NCBI GenBank assembly: GCA_004005435.1
Contig: RZWH01000002.1
Location: forward strand, 310,001-374,000
Origin: Rhodobacteraceae bacterium CCMM004
GTDB lineage: Bacteria; Pseudomonadota; Alphaproteobacteria; Rhodobacterales; Rhodobacteraceae
Direction of reading: 5' to 3'
DNA: 64,000 nt
Shown here: positions 25,008-35,206 of the stretch, piece after piece
Layout: every line of letters begins with the position of its first letter
Numbering within the stretch: the first letter of the stretch is position 1
Program-made: the position numbers and the translations under genes
Notes under the pieces: model-generated
The model's database searches: none
What the model was told of the DNA's origin: nothing
The model's input: only the letters and a program-made list of their open reading frames with translations

Positions 25008-26564
25008 TCAGTGGCGGACGAGGCGCGGCGCGGGCCCGGTCAGGTCCAGGTGGCCCCGGGTGGCGGCCGCGACGGCCACCCAGGGGCCGGGCAGGACGCC
25101 CGGTTGGGTGACCCGCACCTCGGCGGTGCCAGCATCGCCCAGGCCGACATGGTGATACCCCGCCTGCCCGCCCGCATGGCCGCCGCCCACCGTCACCTCG
25201 CGCGACAGCACCCGACCGTCCGGCAACCGCACCTCGATCCAGGCGCCGACGCCCTGCCGGTTCGGCCCCGGCGCCTCCACCGCCAGCAGCAGGTGCCCCC
25301 CGGCGCCCTCGGTCACGTTGCGGTAGAGCTCCATCGGCGCGCGCCGGTTGACCACAACCAGGTCGACCCGCCCGTCGAGGTCCAGATCCGCCAGCGCCGC
25401 GCCGCGGCTGCGCGCCGGGCTCGCCACCCCCGCCTCGGACGCCGCCTCGGCGAACGACCCGTCCGGGCCCTGCAACAGAAGATTGTTGGGGTCCTTGGCC
25501 GCGTTGCCGGGCATCTGGTCGACGTTGCCCTTGGCGATGAACAGGTCGTCGTCGCCATCGTTGTCCACATCCGCGAACTCGGCATGCCAGCCGGTCGAGG
25601 GGCGGCCGTCGTCGCCCGTATGGGGCCGGTGCGCCGTCGCCCCCATCTCGAACGGCGCAGGGTCGTAGCGGCCGCCGGGGCGCGCGATCTTCAGCAGCTG
25701 GTCGCCCATGGAGGTCAGCATCACCTCGGGCAGCCCGTCGCCGGTCAGGTCCCGGCTGGCGATCCCCATCCCCCAGATCGAGATCCGCGGCCAGTCCGCG
25801 CCGCCGAGCTCGGTCAGGGTATCGAGGCGCCACATCTGCTCGCGCCCGTCGCGGACATAGTAGTGCCGGTCGTTGGAGATGCGCAGGTCCGCGCGGCCGG
25901 TCCGCGCCCAGTCCGAGATCAGCATCGACAGCGCGCAGAAGCCCGGCGAAAGCTCCGTGACGGTATAGGCGTCGCCTACGGGGCGGTGCAGTTCGTTGAC
26001 ATCGCAGGCGCCGAAGGGCCCCTCGGGGTCGTCGCGGTCGACGTAGTTGCCGAACGCCAGGGTCGGGCGGTCCTGCCCCGCCTCCCAGGTCGCGGCGAAG
26101 GACGCCGTCCAGCGGTCGCCGCCGTCAAAGCCCCAGAGACCGTTGGCGGCCTCGAAGGTGCAGTCGCCCCGTCCCCGCCAGAGCAGGGTCTCGCCCACCC
26201 GCAGGATGGCCAGGTCCATGTGGCCGTCGCCGTCGATGTCCAGTGGATAGGCTCCGGTCGCCCCCTCCGGCCCCACCCCGCCGTCGGCGAAGCCGAGCGC
26301 GCCGGTCTCGGCCGTGGCGTTCACCATCAGCCGCGCAGGCGCCGCCCCGCCCGCGGCGAAGAGGTCGGGATAGCGGTCGCCGTTGCAGTCGAACACCGCC
26401 ACGCCGCCGCCGACGAAGTGCTCCCACCCGCCGGAATAGACGTGCTCCACCGGCAGCGACACGGGGTCGAAGCGGACCTCATGCGCCGCCGCCGGCAGCG
26501 CGGCGACGCAGGCGGCGGCCGTCAGACCGGATAGACGTTGCCGAACCGGATGGAGTCCTGCCAC
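25008..26564 (-). CDS. Exported FG-GAP/VCBS repeat protein
   Basis: 518 residues from a proposed GTG start that gives a good signal peptide (basic QR segment, then LTAAACVAALPAAA before HEVRF). Calcium-loop-like FG-GAP repeats recur: VFDCNGDRYPDLFAAGG, LDIDGDGHMDLAI, DLTGDGLPEVML, VDNDGDDDLFIAKG, LDLDGRVDLVVV. The protein should fold as a beta-propeller outside the cytoplasm, with a C-terminal beta domain (GVGAWIEVRLPDGRVL) typical of ASPIC/UnbV-like proteins. The start lies 43 bp inside the upstream gene, a coupled arrangement; an in-frame CTG overlapping the upstream stop is the alternative. Such proteins often accompany di-haem peroxidases. Function unknown. Confidence 0.78.
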   Translation of the reverse strand: MAGLHPVRQRLSGLTAAACVAALPAAAHEVRFDPVSLPVEHVYSGGWEHFVGGGVAVFDCNGDRYPDLFAAGGAAPARLMVNATAETGALGFADGGVGPEGATGAYPLDIDGDGHMDLAILRVGETLLWRGRGDCTFEAANGLWGFDGGDRWTASFAATWEAGQDRPTLAFGNYVDRDDPEGPFGACDVNELHRPVGDAYTVTELSPGFCALSMLISDWARTGRADLRISNDRHYYVRDGREQMWRLDTLTELGGADWPRISIWGMGIASRDLTGDGLPEVMLTSMGDQLLKIARPGGRYDPAPFEMGATAHRPHTGDDGRPSTGWHAEFADVDNDGDDDLFIAKGNVDQMPGNAAKDPNNLLLQGPDGSFAEAASEAGVASPARSRGAALADLDLDGRVDLVVVNRRAPMELYRNVTEGAGGHLLLAVEAPGPNRQGVGAWIEVRLPDGRVLSREVTVGGGHAGGQAGYHHVGLGDAGTAEVRVTQPGVLPGPWVAVAAATRGHLDLTGPAPRLVRH

Positions 26565-27517
26565 GGCTCCAGCTGCCTTGGATAGCGGCTCGCGATCAGC
26601 GGCTCCTGCGCGCGCATCACCCGCTTGCAGAACTCGGTGTGGGTCTGGTCCGGCCCCAGCATCTGCATCCCCAGCCGGAACTCCAGCGGCGGCACGTTGG
26701 GCGGACAGTTCTTGTGCAGCCAGGTATTGGCGTCGATCAGCCCCTGGTCCCACGTCGCCTGGTAACGGGGCCACTTGTCGGCCGCCTTGAACTCCAGCGT
26801 CTTGCGTTTCAGTAGCGGCGACTCGCGCGGGGCAAACCCCTCCTGATAGAGCTTGCCGGTGACGCTGTTGATCCGCACCGACCAGACCTCCCACGTCGCC
26901 CCGTAGGCGAAGCCGCGGTAGCCATAGACCGCCTCGGCCGATTCGAGCGCCCGGTTCCACGCCAGGAGCGACGCGATGGTCCCCATGATCGCGGCCACCG
27001 GCGGCACCGCCATGCCGACCCCGGCAAAGGTGTTGATGACCCCGATCCCGGCCAGGAGGCGCGGCAGGATCATCGCCTTGCCGGCATAGCCGAACCACCG
27101 CTCGAAGATGTAGCGATAGCGCGGGTCGTGCAGCATCTCGGGGTCGTCGAGGTTCTCGGAGATGATCTTTTCGATTTCCTCGCGGGTATAGGCCTCGCGC
27201 TCGCCCTTGATCGTCTTGGGCTTGGGCCTGTCCTCCGCCGGCGCCGACGGGACGGCCTGGGGCGCGGGCGGCACGGCGCCCGCGGTGATCTTGCGCGAGA
27301 TCGCCAGCGCGATCGCCTTCTTGGTCTGCGGACCGACCACCCCGTCGACGGTCAACTCGTGCACCTCCTGAAAGGCGCGCACCGACCGTTCGGTGTTGGG
27401 GCCGAAGATCCCGTCCTCCTTGAGCTTGTCGCCGAAAAAGAACCCGAGGAAGTTGAGGTCGGCCTGTAACTGGGCGACCTCCGGCCCGCGCGGGCCGTAG
27501 CGTTTCAAATAAGCCAA
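26522..27517 (-). CDS. Peptidoglycan-binding-domain protein with hydrophobic middle
   Basis: 331 residues from a TTG start with GGAG seven bases upstream. The N-terminal ~70 residues form a PG_binding_1 domain (VAQLQADLNFLGFFFGDKLK, GIFGPNTERSVRAFQEV, VDGVVGPQTKKAI). A proline/alanine linker follows, then acidic helices and a hydrophobic stretch (LLAGIGVINTFAGVGMAVPP) likely to cross or associate with the membrane. The C-terminal 130 residues are not recognised. There is no classical signal peptide, so orientation is unclear. The gene overlaps the VCBS gene and may work with it at the cell envelope. Its 102-bp gap to xylR downstream on the coordinate is small, but xylR reads in the same direction and lies upstream of it. 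Confidence 0.75.
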   Translation of the reverse strand: MAYLKRYGPRGPEVAQLQADLNFLGFFFGDKLKEDGIFGPNTERSVRAFQEVHELTVDGVVGPQTKKAIALAISRKITAGAVPPAPQAVPSAPAEDRPKPKTIKGEREAYTREEIEKIISENLDDPEMLHDPRYRYIFERWFGYAGKAMILPRLLAGIGVINTFAGVGMAVPPVAAIMGTIASLLAWNRALESAEAVYGYRGFAYGATWEVWSVRINSVTGKLYQEGFAPRESPLLKRKTLEFKAADKWPRYQATWDQGLIDANTWLHKNCPPNVPPLEFRLGMQMLGPDQTHTEFCKRVMRAQEPLIASRYPRQLEPWQDSIRFGNVYPV

Positions 27518-27619
27518 TGAACAACTCCGACAACACGTCAATCAATGGCCGCAGCGTAACGCATAAAGCACCGTGGGCAAGACGTTTATCGCGCAGGGGT
27601 TGAGCTGTGGCGCGCCCGA

Positions 27620-28903
27620 TCACTGCGCCGCCACCAGGCCGCCCGCGCCCAGCCGGTCGGTGGTCGTCTGGCTCAGCGCCAGCGCCGCCGCCCCCCGCGC
27701 CCAGATCAGATCGCCCCACACATGGGCCTCGACCCGGGGCGCGGGCCGGTCCACCAGGATCGCCATGCGCCGCATCTCGGCCAGCACCTCGTCGGCATAG
27801 AGATAGTCGTAGCGCATCCGTGCCCCCGAGATCAGCACCAGTTCGGGGTCGAAGAGGTTGATCACGTTGCCCAGGCCCACCGCCAGATACCGCCCCGCCC
27901 GGCGGAAGATCGAGCGCGCGGCCTCGTTGCCCGCCTTGGCATGGGCATAGAGGCTCTCCAGCACCACCGCGGGGTCGGCATTGGCGCCCTGCCAGGCCAG
28001 CGCCGTGCCCGCCTCCCGCAGGAGCGCGTAGTCGCTGACATACGCCTCCAGACAGCCGCGCTGCCCGCATTGGCAGAGGGCGCCGTCGAGATGCACCTTC
28101 ATATGGCCGAGTTCGGTCCCTAGGCCACGGGCACCGCGGTAGAGCCGGTTGTCGATGACGAGGCCCATGCCGACGCCGTGCTCGATGGTCACCACCGCGA
28201 AGTTGCTGACGGCGCGGCCCGACCCGAACCACAGCTCGGCCAGGGTCAGCAGATTGGCATCGTTGTCGATGACCACGGGCAGGCCGACGCGTCCGGCGAT
28301 GTCGGCGGCAAAGCGCAGGTTGCGCTCGTCCAGGAGCGGTGACCAGAGGACGGTCCCGGCGGCGCTGTCGATGAACCCGGGCAGCCCGACCCCCACGGCC
28401 AACAGCGCCTCGGTCGGCAGGTCGGCGCGGCGCAGAACCTCGCGCAGCAGCGTCTCGACCCGCCCCGCGGCGGCGGCGCCGTCCAGCCGCGGACCGTCCC
28501 CCGGCACGGTGACCGAGGCGACTTCGCGCCCGGCAAAGTCGTGAACGACGGCGGTGTGGCCGGTCTGGGCGATCTTGATCCCCGCCACGTGCCCCGCATC
28601 GGCGCGGACGCACAGCGCGACGGGCGGCCGCCCGCGGCCGGTGTCGGCATCTCGCAGCGCCGCGCGGGTTTCGGCCAGGTAGCCCGCGCCGATCAGATCG
28701 TTGGTGACGGCGCTGACCGAGGCGGGGCTGACGTTGAGGCCGCGGGCCAGTTCGCTGCGCGCGGCGCGGCCCTTGGCGCGCACCGCCTCGAACACCACCT
28801 GGCGCAAGGGCAGCGCGGGTGCCGCGGTGCTTAAATGCAGAGGGCCGACGCCGGTGCCCGCGTCGCCGCTCTGCGATTCGAGACGGTTTTCTGCGGCGGC
28901 CAT
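27620..28903 (-). CDS. xylR: ROK-family xylose repressor
   Basis: 427 residues. A winged helix-turn-helix occupies about 35-90 ([21 protein letters not shown]). The ROK sugar-kinase-like domain follows, with [23 protein letters not shown], the zinc-site motif [12 protein letters not shown] and the late LVLISGARM. Members without kinase activity act as sugar-responsive repressors. It is divergent from xylF and should repress xylFHGBA until D-xylose binds. Start at 28903 is supported by GGGGATTTCC upstream and alignment of the HTH. Confidence 0.92.
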   Translation of the reverse strand: MAAAENRLESQSGDAGTGVGPLHLSTAAPALPLRQVVFEAVRAKGRAARSELARGLNVSPASVSAVTNDLIGAGYLAETRAALRDADTGRGRPPVALCVRADAGHVAGIKIAQTGHTAVVHDFAGREVASVTVPGDGPRLDGAAAAGRVETLLREVLRRADLPTEALLAVGVGLPGFIDSAAGTVLWSPLLDERNLRFAADIAGRVGLPVVIDNDANLLTLAELWFGSGRAVSNFAVVTIEHGVGMGLVIDNRLYRGARGLGTELGHMKVHLDGALCQCGQRGCLEAYVSDYALLREAGTALAWQGANADPAVVLESLYAHAKAGNEAARSIFRRAGRYLAVGLGNVINLFDPELVLISGARMRYDYLYADEVLAEMRRMAILVDRPAPRVEAHVWGDLIWARGAAALALSQTTTDRLGAGGLVAAQ

Positions 28904-29006
28904 GGAAATCCCCGTCGATCAGACTGCATCTGCCCGTATTTTCGGCACGGGCCGGTGGGTTCGCCCCAACATAGGCGGGGTTCGGATCGCTGGGAAGGTA
29001 TTTATT

Positions 29007-29035
29007 TTGACAACCGAATTAAATCGCGTCATAAG
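29007..29035 (+). promoter_or_regulatory. Predicted promoter of xylFHGBA with candidate XylR site
   Basis: A -35 box TTGACA (29007-29012, a full match to the sigma-70 consensus) and a -10 box CATAAG (29030-29035, four of six) are 17 bases apart, 65 bases before xylF. An imperfect inverted repeat TTTATTT (29001-29007) and AATTAAA (29017-29023) overlaps the -35 box, a suitable place for a repressor operator. Binding by XylR is inference from position. Confidence 0.6.
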
Positions 29036-29099
29036 CGGTCTCGTTGAACGCAACAAGGGCCGGACAGACTGTCACGGTTCGATTTCTGGGAGGAAAACC

Positions 29100-30131
29100 A
29101 TGCGATTCGCACTTTGGACGGCGGCCGCGCTGTCGACCGGCCTGATGGCCACAACCGCTCTGGCGCAGGACGGCATGACCGTCGGGGTGAGCTGGTCCAA
29201 CTTCCAGGAGGAGCGCTGGAAGACCGACGAGGCCGCGATCAAAGCCGCACTCGAAGCCGCGGGCGCCGAATACATCTCGTCGGACGCCCAGTCGTCCTCG
29301 TCCAAGCAGATTTCGGACGTCGAATCGCTGATCGCTCAGGGCGTCGACGCGCTGATCATCCTGGCCCAGGACGCCCAGGCCATCGGCCCCGCGGTGCAGG
29401 CCGCCGCCGACGAGGGCATCCCGGTGGTGGGCTATGACCGCCTGATCGAGGATCCCCGCGCCTTCTATCTGACCTTCGACAATGTCGAGGTCGGCCGGAT
29501 GCAGGCCCGTGCCGTGCTCGAAGCCGCGCCCGAGGGCAACTACGTGATGATCAAGGGCTCGCCCACCGATCCCAACGCCGACTTCCTGCGCGGCGGCCAG
29601 CAGGAGGTCCTGCAGGAGGCGATCGACTCGGGCGCCATCACCATCGTCGGCGAGGCCTATACCGACGGCTGGCTGCCCGCCAACGCCCAGCGCAACATGG
29701 AGCAGATCCTGACCGCCAACGACAACAACGTCGACGCGGTCGTGGCCTCCAACGACGGCACCGCTGGCGGCGCCGTGGCGGCGCTGACCGCCCAGGGCAT
29801 GGAAGGCATCCCGGTCTCCGGCCAGGACGGCGACCACGCCGCGCTGAACCGCGTCGCCAAGGGCACCCAGACCGTCAGCGTCTGGAAGGACGCGCGCGAG
29901 CTGGGCAAGCGGGCCGGCGAGATCGCGGTCGAGTTGGCCGGCGGCGCCGAGATGAGTGCCGTCGAGGGCGCGCAGGAATGGACCAGCCCGGGCGGAACGA
30001 CCCTCTGGGCACAGTTCCTGGCGCCGGTGCCGGTGACGGCCGACAACCTCACCGTGGTCACGGACGCAGGCTGGATCGAGGTCGACGCGCTCTGCCAGGG
30101 CGTGAGCGGCGGCCCCGCCCCCTGCAACTGA
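29100..30131 (+). CDS. xylF: D-xylose ABC transporter, periplasmic binding protein
   Basis: 343 residues with a clear signal peptide ([20 protein letters not shown], cleaved at LAQD). Peripla_BP_4 fold; segments [76 protein letters not shown] and [13 protein letters not shown] match XylF closely. The ribosome site GGGAGG is seven bases before the ATG. It is the first gene of the xylose operon, and captures D-xylose in the periplasm for XylH/XylG. Confidence 0.96.
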   Translation: MRFALWTAAALSTGLMATTALAQDGMTVGVSWSNFQEERWKTDEAAIKAALEAAGAEYISSDAQSSSSKQISDVESLIAQGVDALIILAQDAQAIGPAVQAAADEGIPVVGYDRLIEDPRAFYLTFDNVEVGRMQARAVLEAAPEGNYVMIKGSPTDPNADFLRGGQQEVLQEAIDSGAITIVGEAYTDGWLPANAQRNMEQILTANDNNVDAVVASNDGTAGGAVAALTAQGMEGIPVSGQDGDHAALNRVAKGTQTVSVWKDARELGKRAGEIAVELAGGAEMSAVEGAQEWTSPGGTTLWAQFLAPVPVTADNLTVVTDAGWIEVDALCQGVSGGPAPCN

Positions 30132-30273
30132 TCCCACCCCAGGGCGGCCCGTCGCGGCCGCCCCACCGTATCGGCAGCCATGGCGGGCCCGCGCCCGCCA
30201 TGCGCGCCGTGCCGGGCCGACGGACGGCGACGTCCCGTCCGGCCCTGGCCTCCCCTTGCGCCCGGACCGCACC

Positions 30274-31569
30274 ATGACCGACACCGTTTCCCAATCGCAG
30301 CGGGTGGAGAAGCGCAAGCTGCTCGACACGCTCGAAGTCGACACCCGCCTGCTCGGGATGATCGGCGCCTTCATCGTCGTCTGCATCGTCTTCAACGTGC
30401 TGACCGACGGCCGCTTTTTGACGGCACGGAACATCTTCAATCTGACGATTCAAACCGTCAGCGTGGCGATCATGGCCACCGGCATGGTGTTCGTCATCGT
30501 CACCCGCCACATCGACCTGAGCGTCGGATCGCTCTTGGCCACCTGCTCGGCGATGATGGCCATGACCCAGACCTGGTTCACGCCGGACATTCTGGGCCTG
30601 GGCCTCAACCACCCGCTGACCGCGCCCATCGCGATCCTCGTGGGCATCGCCACCGGCGTCGCCATCGGCGCCTTTCACGGCTGGCTCGTGGGCTATCTGG
30701 GCATCCCCGCCTTCATCGTGACGTTGGGCGGGCTCCTGGTCTGGCGCAATGTGGCCTGGTATCTCACCAACGGTCAGACCATCGGTCCCCTCGACGCCAA
30801 TTTCCGCCTCTGGGGCGGGATCAACGGCACCCTGGGCGCGCAATGGAGTTGGATCGTCGCCATCGCCGCGGTCGCCTTCGCGCTCTACACCCTGTGGCAG
30901 TCGCGGCGGTCCAAGATCAGCCACGACTTCCCGGTCAAGCCGATGTGGGCCGAAGTTCTGCTGGGCGCCATCGTCGCCATCGCTATCCTGGGGTTCGTCT
31001 GGATCCTCAACAGCTACCAGATCCCCGGCCCCCGGCTGGAGCGGATGTTCGAAGCCCGGGGCGAGGTCATGCCCGAAGGCTTCACCGCCGGCTACGGCCT
31101 GCCGCTGTCGGTGCTGCTGCTGATCCTGATCGCCATCGTCATGACGCTGGTGGCGCGGCGCACCCGGCTGGGGCGCTACATCTTCGCCACCGGCGGCAAC
31201 CCGGACGCGGCCGAGCTGTCGGGGATCAACACCCGCCTGCTGACGGTCAAGGTGTTTGCCATCATGGGGGCGCTCTGCGCGATCTCGGCAGTGGTCGCCT
31301 CGGCGCGCTTGACCAACCACTCCAACGACATCGGCACCCTGGACGAACTGCGCGTCATCGCCGCGGCGGTGATCGGCGGCACGGCGCTCGCGGGCGGCAT
31401 CGGCACGATCTACGGCGCCATTCTCGGCGCGCTGATCATGCAGTCGCTGCAATCAGGCATGGCCATGGTGGGCGTCGACGCGCCCTTGCAGAACATCGTC
31501 GTCGGCAGCGTGCTCGTCATCGCCGTCCTCGTCGACATCATCTATCGCAAGCGCACGGGAGCCAAATAG
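30274..31569 (+). CDS. xylH: D-xylose ABC transporter permease
   Basis: 431 residues with roughly ten membrane segments. BPD_transp_2 signatures: TGMVFVIVTRHIDLSVGSLL, GYLGIPAFIVTLGGLLVWRN, YIFATGGNPDAAELSGIN and IAAAVIGGTALAGGIGTIYG. A cytoplasmic N-terminal segment of ~35 residues precedes the first helix. A larger loop with basic residues (SRRSKISHDFPVKP) in the middle is characteristic of XylH as against shorter ribose permeases. The ATPase gene starts at the very next base after the stop. The 142-bp gap to xylF could reduce or separate expression of the permease from the abundant binding protein. Confidence 0.95.
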   Translation: MTDTVSQSQRVEKRKLLDTLEVDTRLLGMIGAFIVVCIVFNVLTDGRFLTARNIFNLTIQTVSVAIMATGMVFVIVTRHIDLSVGSLLATCSAMMAMTQTWFTPDILGLGLNHPLTAPIAILVGIATGVAIGAFHGWLVGYLGIPAFIVTLGGLLVWRNVAWYLTNGQTIGPLDANFRLWGGINGTLGAQWSWIVAIAAVAFALYTLWQSRRSKISHDFPVKPMWAEVLLGAIVAIAILGFVWILNSYQIPGPRLERMFEARGEVMPEGFTAGYGLPLSVLLLILIAIVMTLVARRTRLGRYIFATGGNPDAAELSGINTRLLTVKVFAIMGALCAISAVVASARLTNHSNDIGTLDELRVIAAAVIGGTALAGGIGTIYGAILGALIMQSLQSGMAMVGVDAPLQNIVVGSVLVIAVLVDIIYRKRTGAK

Positions 31570-32361
31570 ATGCCCCTCGACACCTCTTCGCGCGGCACAC
31601 CCCTGGTCGAGCTGCGCGACATCTCGATCGCCTTCGGCGGGATCAAGGCCGTCGACCACGTCAGCGTCAACCTCTACCCGGGCGAGGTCGTGGGCCTCCT
31701 GGGCCACAACGGCGCGGGCAAGTCGACACTGATCAAATGCCTCTCGGGCGCCTATCAGAAGGACGCGGGCGAGATCCTCGTCAACGGCGACAAGGCGACG
31801 ATCAACAACCCCCGCGACGCCCGCACCTATCATATCGAAACGATCTATCAGACGCTGGCGCTGGCCGACAATCTGGACGCCGCCTCGAACCTGTTCCTGG
31901 GGCGCGAGCTGACCACGCCCGTGGGCTTTGTCGACGATGCCGCGATGGAGGCGGAGACGCGCAAGATCATGGGCCGCCTTAACCCCAACTTTCGCAAGTT
32001 CGCCGATCCCGTGTCGGCGCTGTCGGGCGGGCAGAGGCAGTCGGTGGCCATCGCGCGGGCGGTCTACTTCAACGCCAAGATCCTGATCATGGACGAGCCC
32101 ACCGCGGCGCTCGGGCCCCAAGAGACGCAGATGGTCGCCGAACTGATCGACGAGTTGAAACGGCAGGGCCTCGGCATCTTCCTGATCGACCACGACGTGC
32201 ACCAGGTGAAAGCTCTTTGCGACCGCGCCAGCGTCATGAAGAACGGACAACTCGTGGGCACGGTTCGGGTGGACGACGTGAGCGAGGACGATATCCTCGC
32301 CATGATCATCCTGGGCAAGACGCCCGAGGAGTTGGGCGTGGCCTCGGCCGCGGCGGGCTGA
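31570..32361 (+). CDS. xylG: D-xylose ABC transporter ATP-binding protein (single domain)
   Basis: 263 residues, one nucleotide-binding domain. Walker A is GHNGAGKST, the signature is [14 protein letters not shown], Walker B is [12 protein letters not shown], and the H-loop lies in FLIDHDVH. E. coli XylG has two fused domains (~510 residues); a single-domain XylG that works as a homodimer is common in alphaproteobacteria, so this is not a truncation. It immediately abuts xylH and precedes xylB by 37 bp. Confidence 0.93.
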   Translation: MPLDTSSRGTPLVELRDISIAFGGIKAVDHVSVNLYPGEVVGLLGHNGAGKSTLIKCLSGAYQKDAGEILVNGDKATINNPRDARTYHIETIYQTLALADNLDAASNLFLGRELTTPVGFVDDAAMEAETRKIMGRLNPNFRKFADPVSALSGGQRQSVAIARAVYFNAKILIMDEPTAALGPQETQMVAELIDELKRQGLGIFLIDHDVHQVKALCDRASVMKNGQLVGTVRVDDVSEDDILAMIILGKTPEELGVASAAAG

Positions 32362-32398
32362 CCGGTCCGCATCACTGCAACCGCCGCGGGGGGCGACT

Positions 32399-33838
32399 AT
32401 GTATCTGGGACTGGACCTGGGCACCTCGGGGCTCAAGGCGCTGTTGATCGACGAGGCGCAGGCGGTGGTGGGCGAGGCGACGGCGCCCCTCACCGTCTCG
32501 CGGCCGCAGTCGGGCTGGTCCGAACAGGCGCCGGCCGACTGGATCGCCGCAGCCGAGGCGGTGCTGGACCAACTCGCCGCGTCGGTGGGTCTGGGCGGGG
32601 TCAAAGGCATCGGCCTGTCGGGCCAGATGCACGGCGCGACGCTGCTCGACCGCGGCGACGACGTGCTGCGCCCCTGCATCCTGTGGAACGACACCCGCGC
32701 CCACGAAGAAGCGGCCGAGATGGACGCCGACCCGATGTGGCGCGAGATCACCGGCAACATCGTCTTTCCCGGCTTCACCGCGCCCAAGATCGCCTGGGTG
32801 CGCAAGCACGAGCCCGAGATCTTCGGCCGCGTCGCCATGGTGCTGTTGCCCAAGGACTATCTGCGCCTGTGGCTGACCGGCGAGCATGTGTCCGAGATGT
32901 CGGACGCCGCCGGCACCTCGTGGCTCGACACGCGCGAGCGCGACTGGGCGGGCGATTTGTTGCAGGCCACGGGGCTGGGCCGGGACGAGATGCCCCGCCT
33001 GGTGGAAGGATCAGAGGTGTCGGGCACGCTGCGCGGCGATCTTGCGTCGCGCTGGGGGATGGGTGCGGCCGTCCCGGTGGCGGGCGGCGGCGGCGACAAC
33101 GCCGCCTCGGCCATCGGCGCGGGCGTGGTGGCGGACGGCACCGCGTTCGCCTCTCTCGGCACGTCGGGTGTGCTGTTCGCCGCCAACGACGGCTATCGCC
33201 CCGACCCCGACACCGCCGTCCACACCTTCTGCCACGCCCTACCGGGCACCTGGCACCAGATGGGCGTGATCCTGGCGGCGGCGGATTCGCTGGAATGGCT
33301 GGCGCGGTTCACGGGCACCTCTGCCGCCGATCTGACGGGCGATCTCGGTCCGCTCCAGGCCCCGGGTCGCACCGTGTTCCTGCCCTATCTGGGCGGCGAG
33401 CGGACGCCCCACAACGACGCCGGCCTGCGCGGCGCAGTCCTGGGCCTGGAGCACGCCACTGACCGCGCCGCCGGGACGCGCGCCGTGCTGGAGGGCGTGG
33501 CGTTCGCCTTTCGCGACAGCCTGGCGGCGCTGGCCCAGACCGGCACCACCGTCACCCGCGCCTTGGCGCTGGGCGGCGGGGCGCGCTCGGACTATTGGCT
33601 GGCGGCGCTGGCGACCGCGCTCGACATCCAGATCGACCGCCCGGCCGAGGGCGACCACGGCGCCGCCCTGGGTGCGGCGCGGCTGGGGATGATGGCGGCC
33701 ACCGGCGCGGGGGCCGAGATCGCCACCGAGCCGCCCATCGCCCAGAGCTTTGCGCCCGACCGCGGCTTGCGCGACGCGTTCGCCGAGGGCTACGACCGCT
33801 ATGTGCAGGGCCATTCCGCCATCAAGGAGTTCCGATGA
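32399..33838 (+). CDS. xylB: Xylulokinase
   Basis: 479 residues, FGGY carbohydrate kinase. [17 protein letters not shown] is the phosphate-binding start, [13 protein letters not shown] and [11 protein letters not shown] the substrate region, [11 protein letters not shown] the second ATPase motif, and [17 protein letters not shown] the adenosine motif. It phosphorylates D-xylulose to xylulose-5-phosphate for the pentose phosphate pathway. Four bases overlap the xylA start (ATGA), giving coupled translation. Confidence 0.96.
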   Translation: MYLGLDLGTSGLKALLIDEAQAVVGEATAPLTVSRPQSGWSEQAPADWIAAAEAVLDQLAASVGLGGVKGIGLSGQMHGATLLDRGDDVLRPCILWNDTRAHEEAAEMDADPMWREITGNIVFPGFTAPKIAWVRKHEPEIFGRVAMVLLPKDYLRLWLTGEHVSEMSDAAGTSWLDTRERDWAGDLLQATGLGRDEMPRLVEGSEVSGTLRGDLASRWGMGAAVPVAGGGGDNAASAIGAGVVADGTAFASLGTSGVLFAANDGYRPDPDTAVHTFCHALPGTWHQMGVILAAADSLEWLARFTGTSAADLTGDLGPLQAPGRTVFLPYLGGERTPHNDAGLRGAVLGLEHATDRAAGTRAVLEGVAFAFRDSLAALAQTGTTVTRALALGGGARSDYWLAALATALDIQIDRPAEGDHGAALGAARLGMMAATGAGAEIATEPPIAQSFAPDRGLRDAFAEGYDRYVQGHSAIKEFR

Positions 33839-35139
33839 GCAGCTATTTCGACGGCATCGAGCCGGTCCGCTACGAAGGACCCGACAGCGCCACTGAGCTG
33901 TGCTTTCGCCACTACGACCCCAACGCGACCGTGCTGGGCAAGCGGTTGGAGGATCACCTGCGGTTCGCCGTCGCGTGGTGGCACTCCTTCGCCTGGCCGG
34001 GGGGCGACCCGTTCGGCGGCCAGACGTTCGATCGGCCGTGGTTCGGCGACGACATGAATGCCGCCAAGGCCAAGGCCGACGCCGCCTTCGACCTGTTCGC
34101 GATCCTGGGGCAGCCGTTCTTCTGCTTCCACGACGCCGACATCGCCCCCGGCGCCGAGGGGTTCGAGGAGAGCGCGCGCAACTTCGACGCCATCGTCGAC
34201 TACATCGGCGAGAAGATGGCGGCGGGCGGCCCCCGCCTGCTCTGGGGCACCGCGAACCTGTTCTCGCACCGCCGCTTCATGTCCGGCGCCGCGACGAACC
34301 CCGACCCGGACGTCTTCGCCTGGTCGGCCGCGACGGTAAAGCGCTGTATGGACGCCACCCACCGCCTCGGCGGTGAGAACTACGTGCTCTGGGGCGGTCG
34401 CGAGGGGTACGAGACCCTGCTGAACACCGACCTGACGCGCGAGGCCGAGCAGGCCGGTGCGTTCCTGCAAAAGGTCGTGGACTACAAATATAAGATCGGG
34501 TTCCGCGGCACGATCCTGATCGAGCCCAAGCCGCAGGAGCCGACCAAGCACCAGTACGACCACGACGTCGCCACGGTCTATGGGTTCCTCAAGCGGTTCG
34601 GTCTGGAGGACGAGGTCAAGGTGAACATCGAGCAGGGCCACGCGATCCTGGCCGGCCACAGCTTCGAGCACGAGATCGCGCTGGCGGCAAGCCTCGACAT
34701 CTTCGGCTCCATCGACATGAACCGCAACGACTATCAGTCCGGGTGGGACACCGACCAGTTCCCCGACAACCCCCGCGAGGTGGCGCTGGCCTACTACGAG
34801 ATCCTGCGCGCGGGCGGCTTTTCCACCGGCGGCACCAACTTCGACGCCAAGCTCAGGCGCCAGTCGCTCGATCCGCTGGACCTGGTGGCCGCGCATGTGG
34901 GCGCGATGGACGTCTGCGCCCGCGGGCTCAAGGCGGCCGCTGCGATGCTGGCCGACGGGGTGCTGGAAGACGCCCGCGCCGCCCGCTACGCCGGGTGGGA
35001 CACCTCGGACGCCCAGGAGATGCTGGACGACATGGACCTCGCCGCGATCCACGACTTGGTGGTCGACGCCGACCTCCGCCCCGAGCCGCGCTCCGGCCGG
35101 CAGGAGATCCTGGAGAACCTCGTCTCGCGCTACGTCTGA
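33835..35139 (+). CDS. xylA: Xylose isomerase
   Basis: 434 residues, the size of class II xylose isomerases. [20 protein letters not shown] (catalytic His), the metal-binding [37 protein letters not shown] and [20 protein letters not shown] are diagnostic. It converts D-xylose to D-xylulose in the cytoplasm. AAGGAG precedes the ATG, inside the end of xylB. It is the last gene of the operon and runs into the bidirectional repeat element at 35143. Confidence 0.97.
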   Translation: MSSYFDGIEPVRYEGPDSATELCFRHYDPNATVLGKRLEDHLRFAVAWWHSFAWPGGDPFGGQTFDRPWFGDDMNAAKAKADAAFDLFAILGQPFFCFHDADIAPGAEGFEESARNFDAIVDYIGEKMAAGGPRLLWGTANLFSHRRFMSGAATNPDPDVFAWSAATVKRCMDATHRLGGENYVLWGGREGYETLLNTDLTREAEQAGAFLQKVVDYKYKIGFRGTILIEPKPQEPTKHQYDHDVATVYGFLKRFGLEDEVKVNIEQGHAILAGHSFEHEIALAASLDIFGSIDMNRNDYQSGWDTDQFPDNPREVALAYYEILRAGGFSTGGTNFDAKLRRQSLDPLDLVAAHVGAMDVCARGLKAAAAMLADGVLEDARAARYAGWDTSDAQEMLDDMDLAAIHDLVVDADLRPEPRSGRQEILENLVSRYV

Positions 35140-35142
35140 GCG

Positions 35143-35196
35143 GGGGGCAAGGGCCTTCGAAGGCCCTTGCAAGGCGCTTCGAAGCGCCTTGCCCCC
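35143..35196. repeat. Nested double-hairpin repeat, copy B (bidirectional terminator)
   Basis: Same plan as the element at 24950: outer stem GGGGGCAAG (35143-35151) with CTTGCCCCC (35188-35196), and two inner palindromes, GGCCTTCGAAGGCC and GCGCTTCGAAGCGC, joined by CTTGCAAG. The GCGCTTCGAAGCGC palindrome and its flanks are identical to copy A. It again separates two convergent genes (xylA and the GntR regulator). Confidence 0.8.
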
Positions 35197-35206
35197 GGCG
35201 GCCCCG

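Noticed and set aside
25008-28613. A single 1201-codon minus-strand frame that seems to join xylR territory to the FG-GAP protein
   Set aside because: Only the part from 26564 down has family features. The upstream part is out of frame with the recognised xylR and peptidoglycan-binding genes and reads as arginine-rich shadow sequence.
31570-32361. xylG as a truncated gene
   Set aside because: It is half the length of E. coli XylG, but has all ABC motifs, a clean start and stop, and single-domain versions are normal in alphaproteobacteria.
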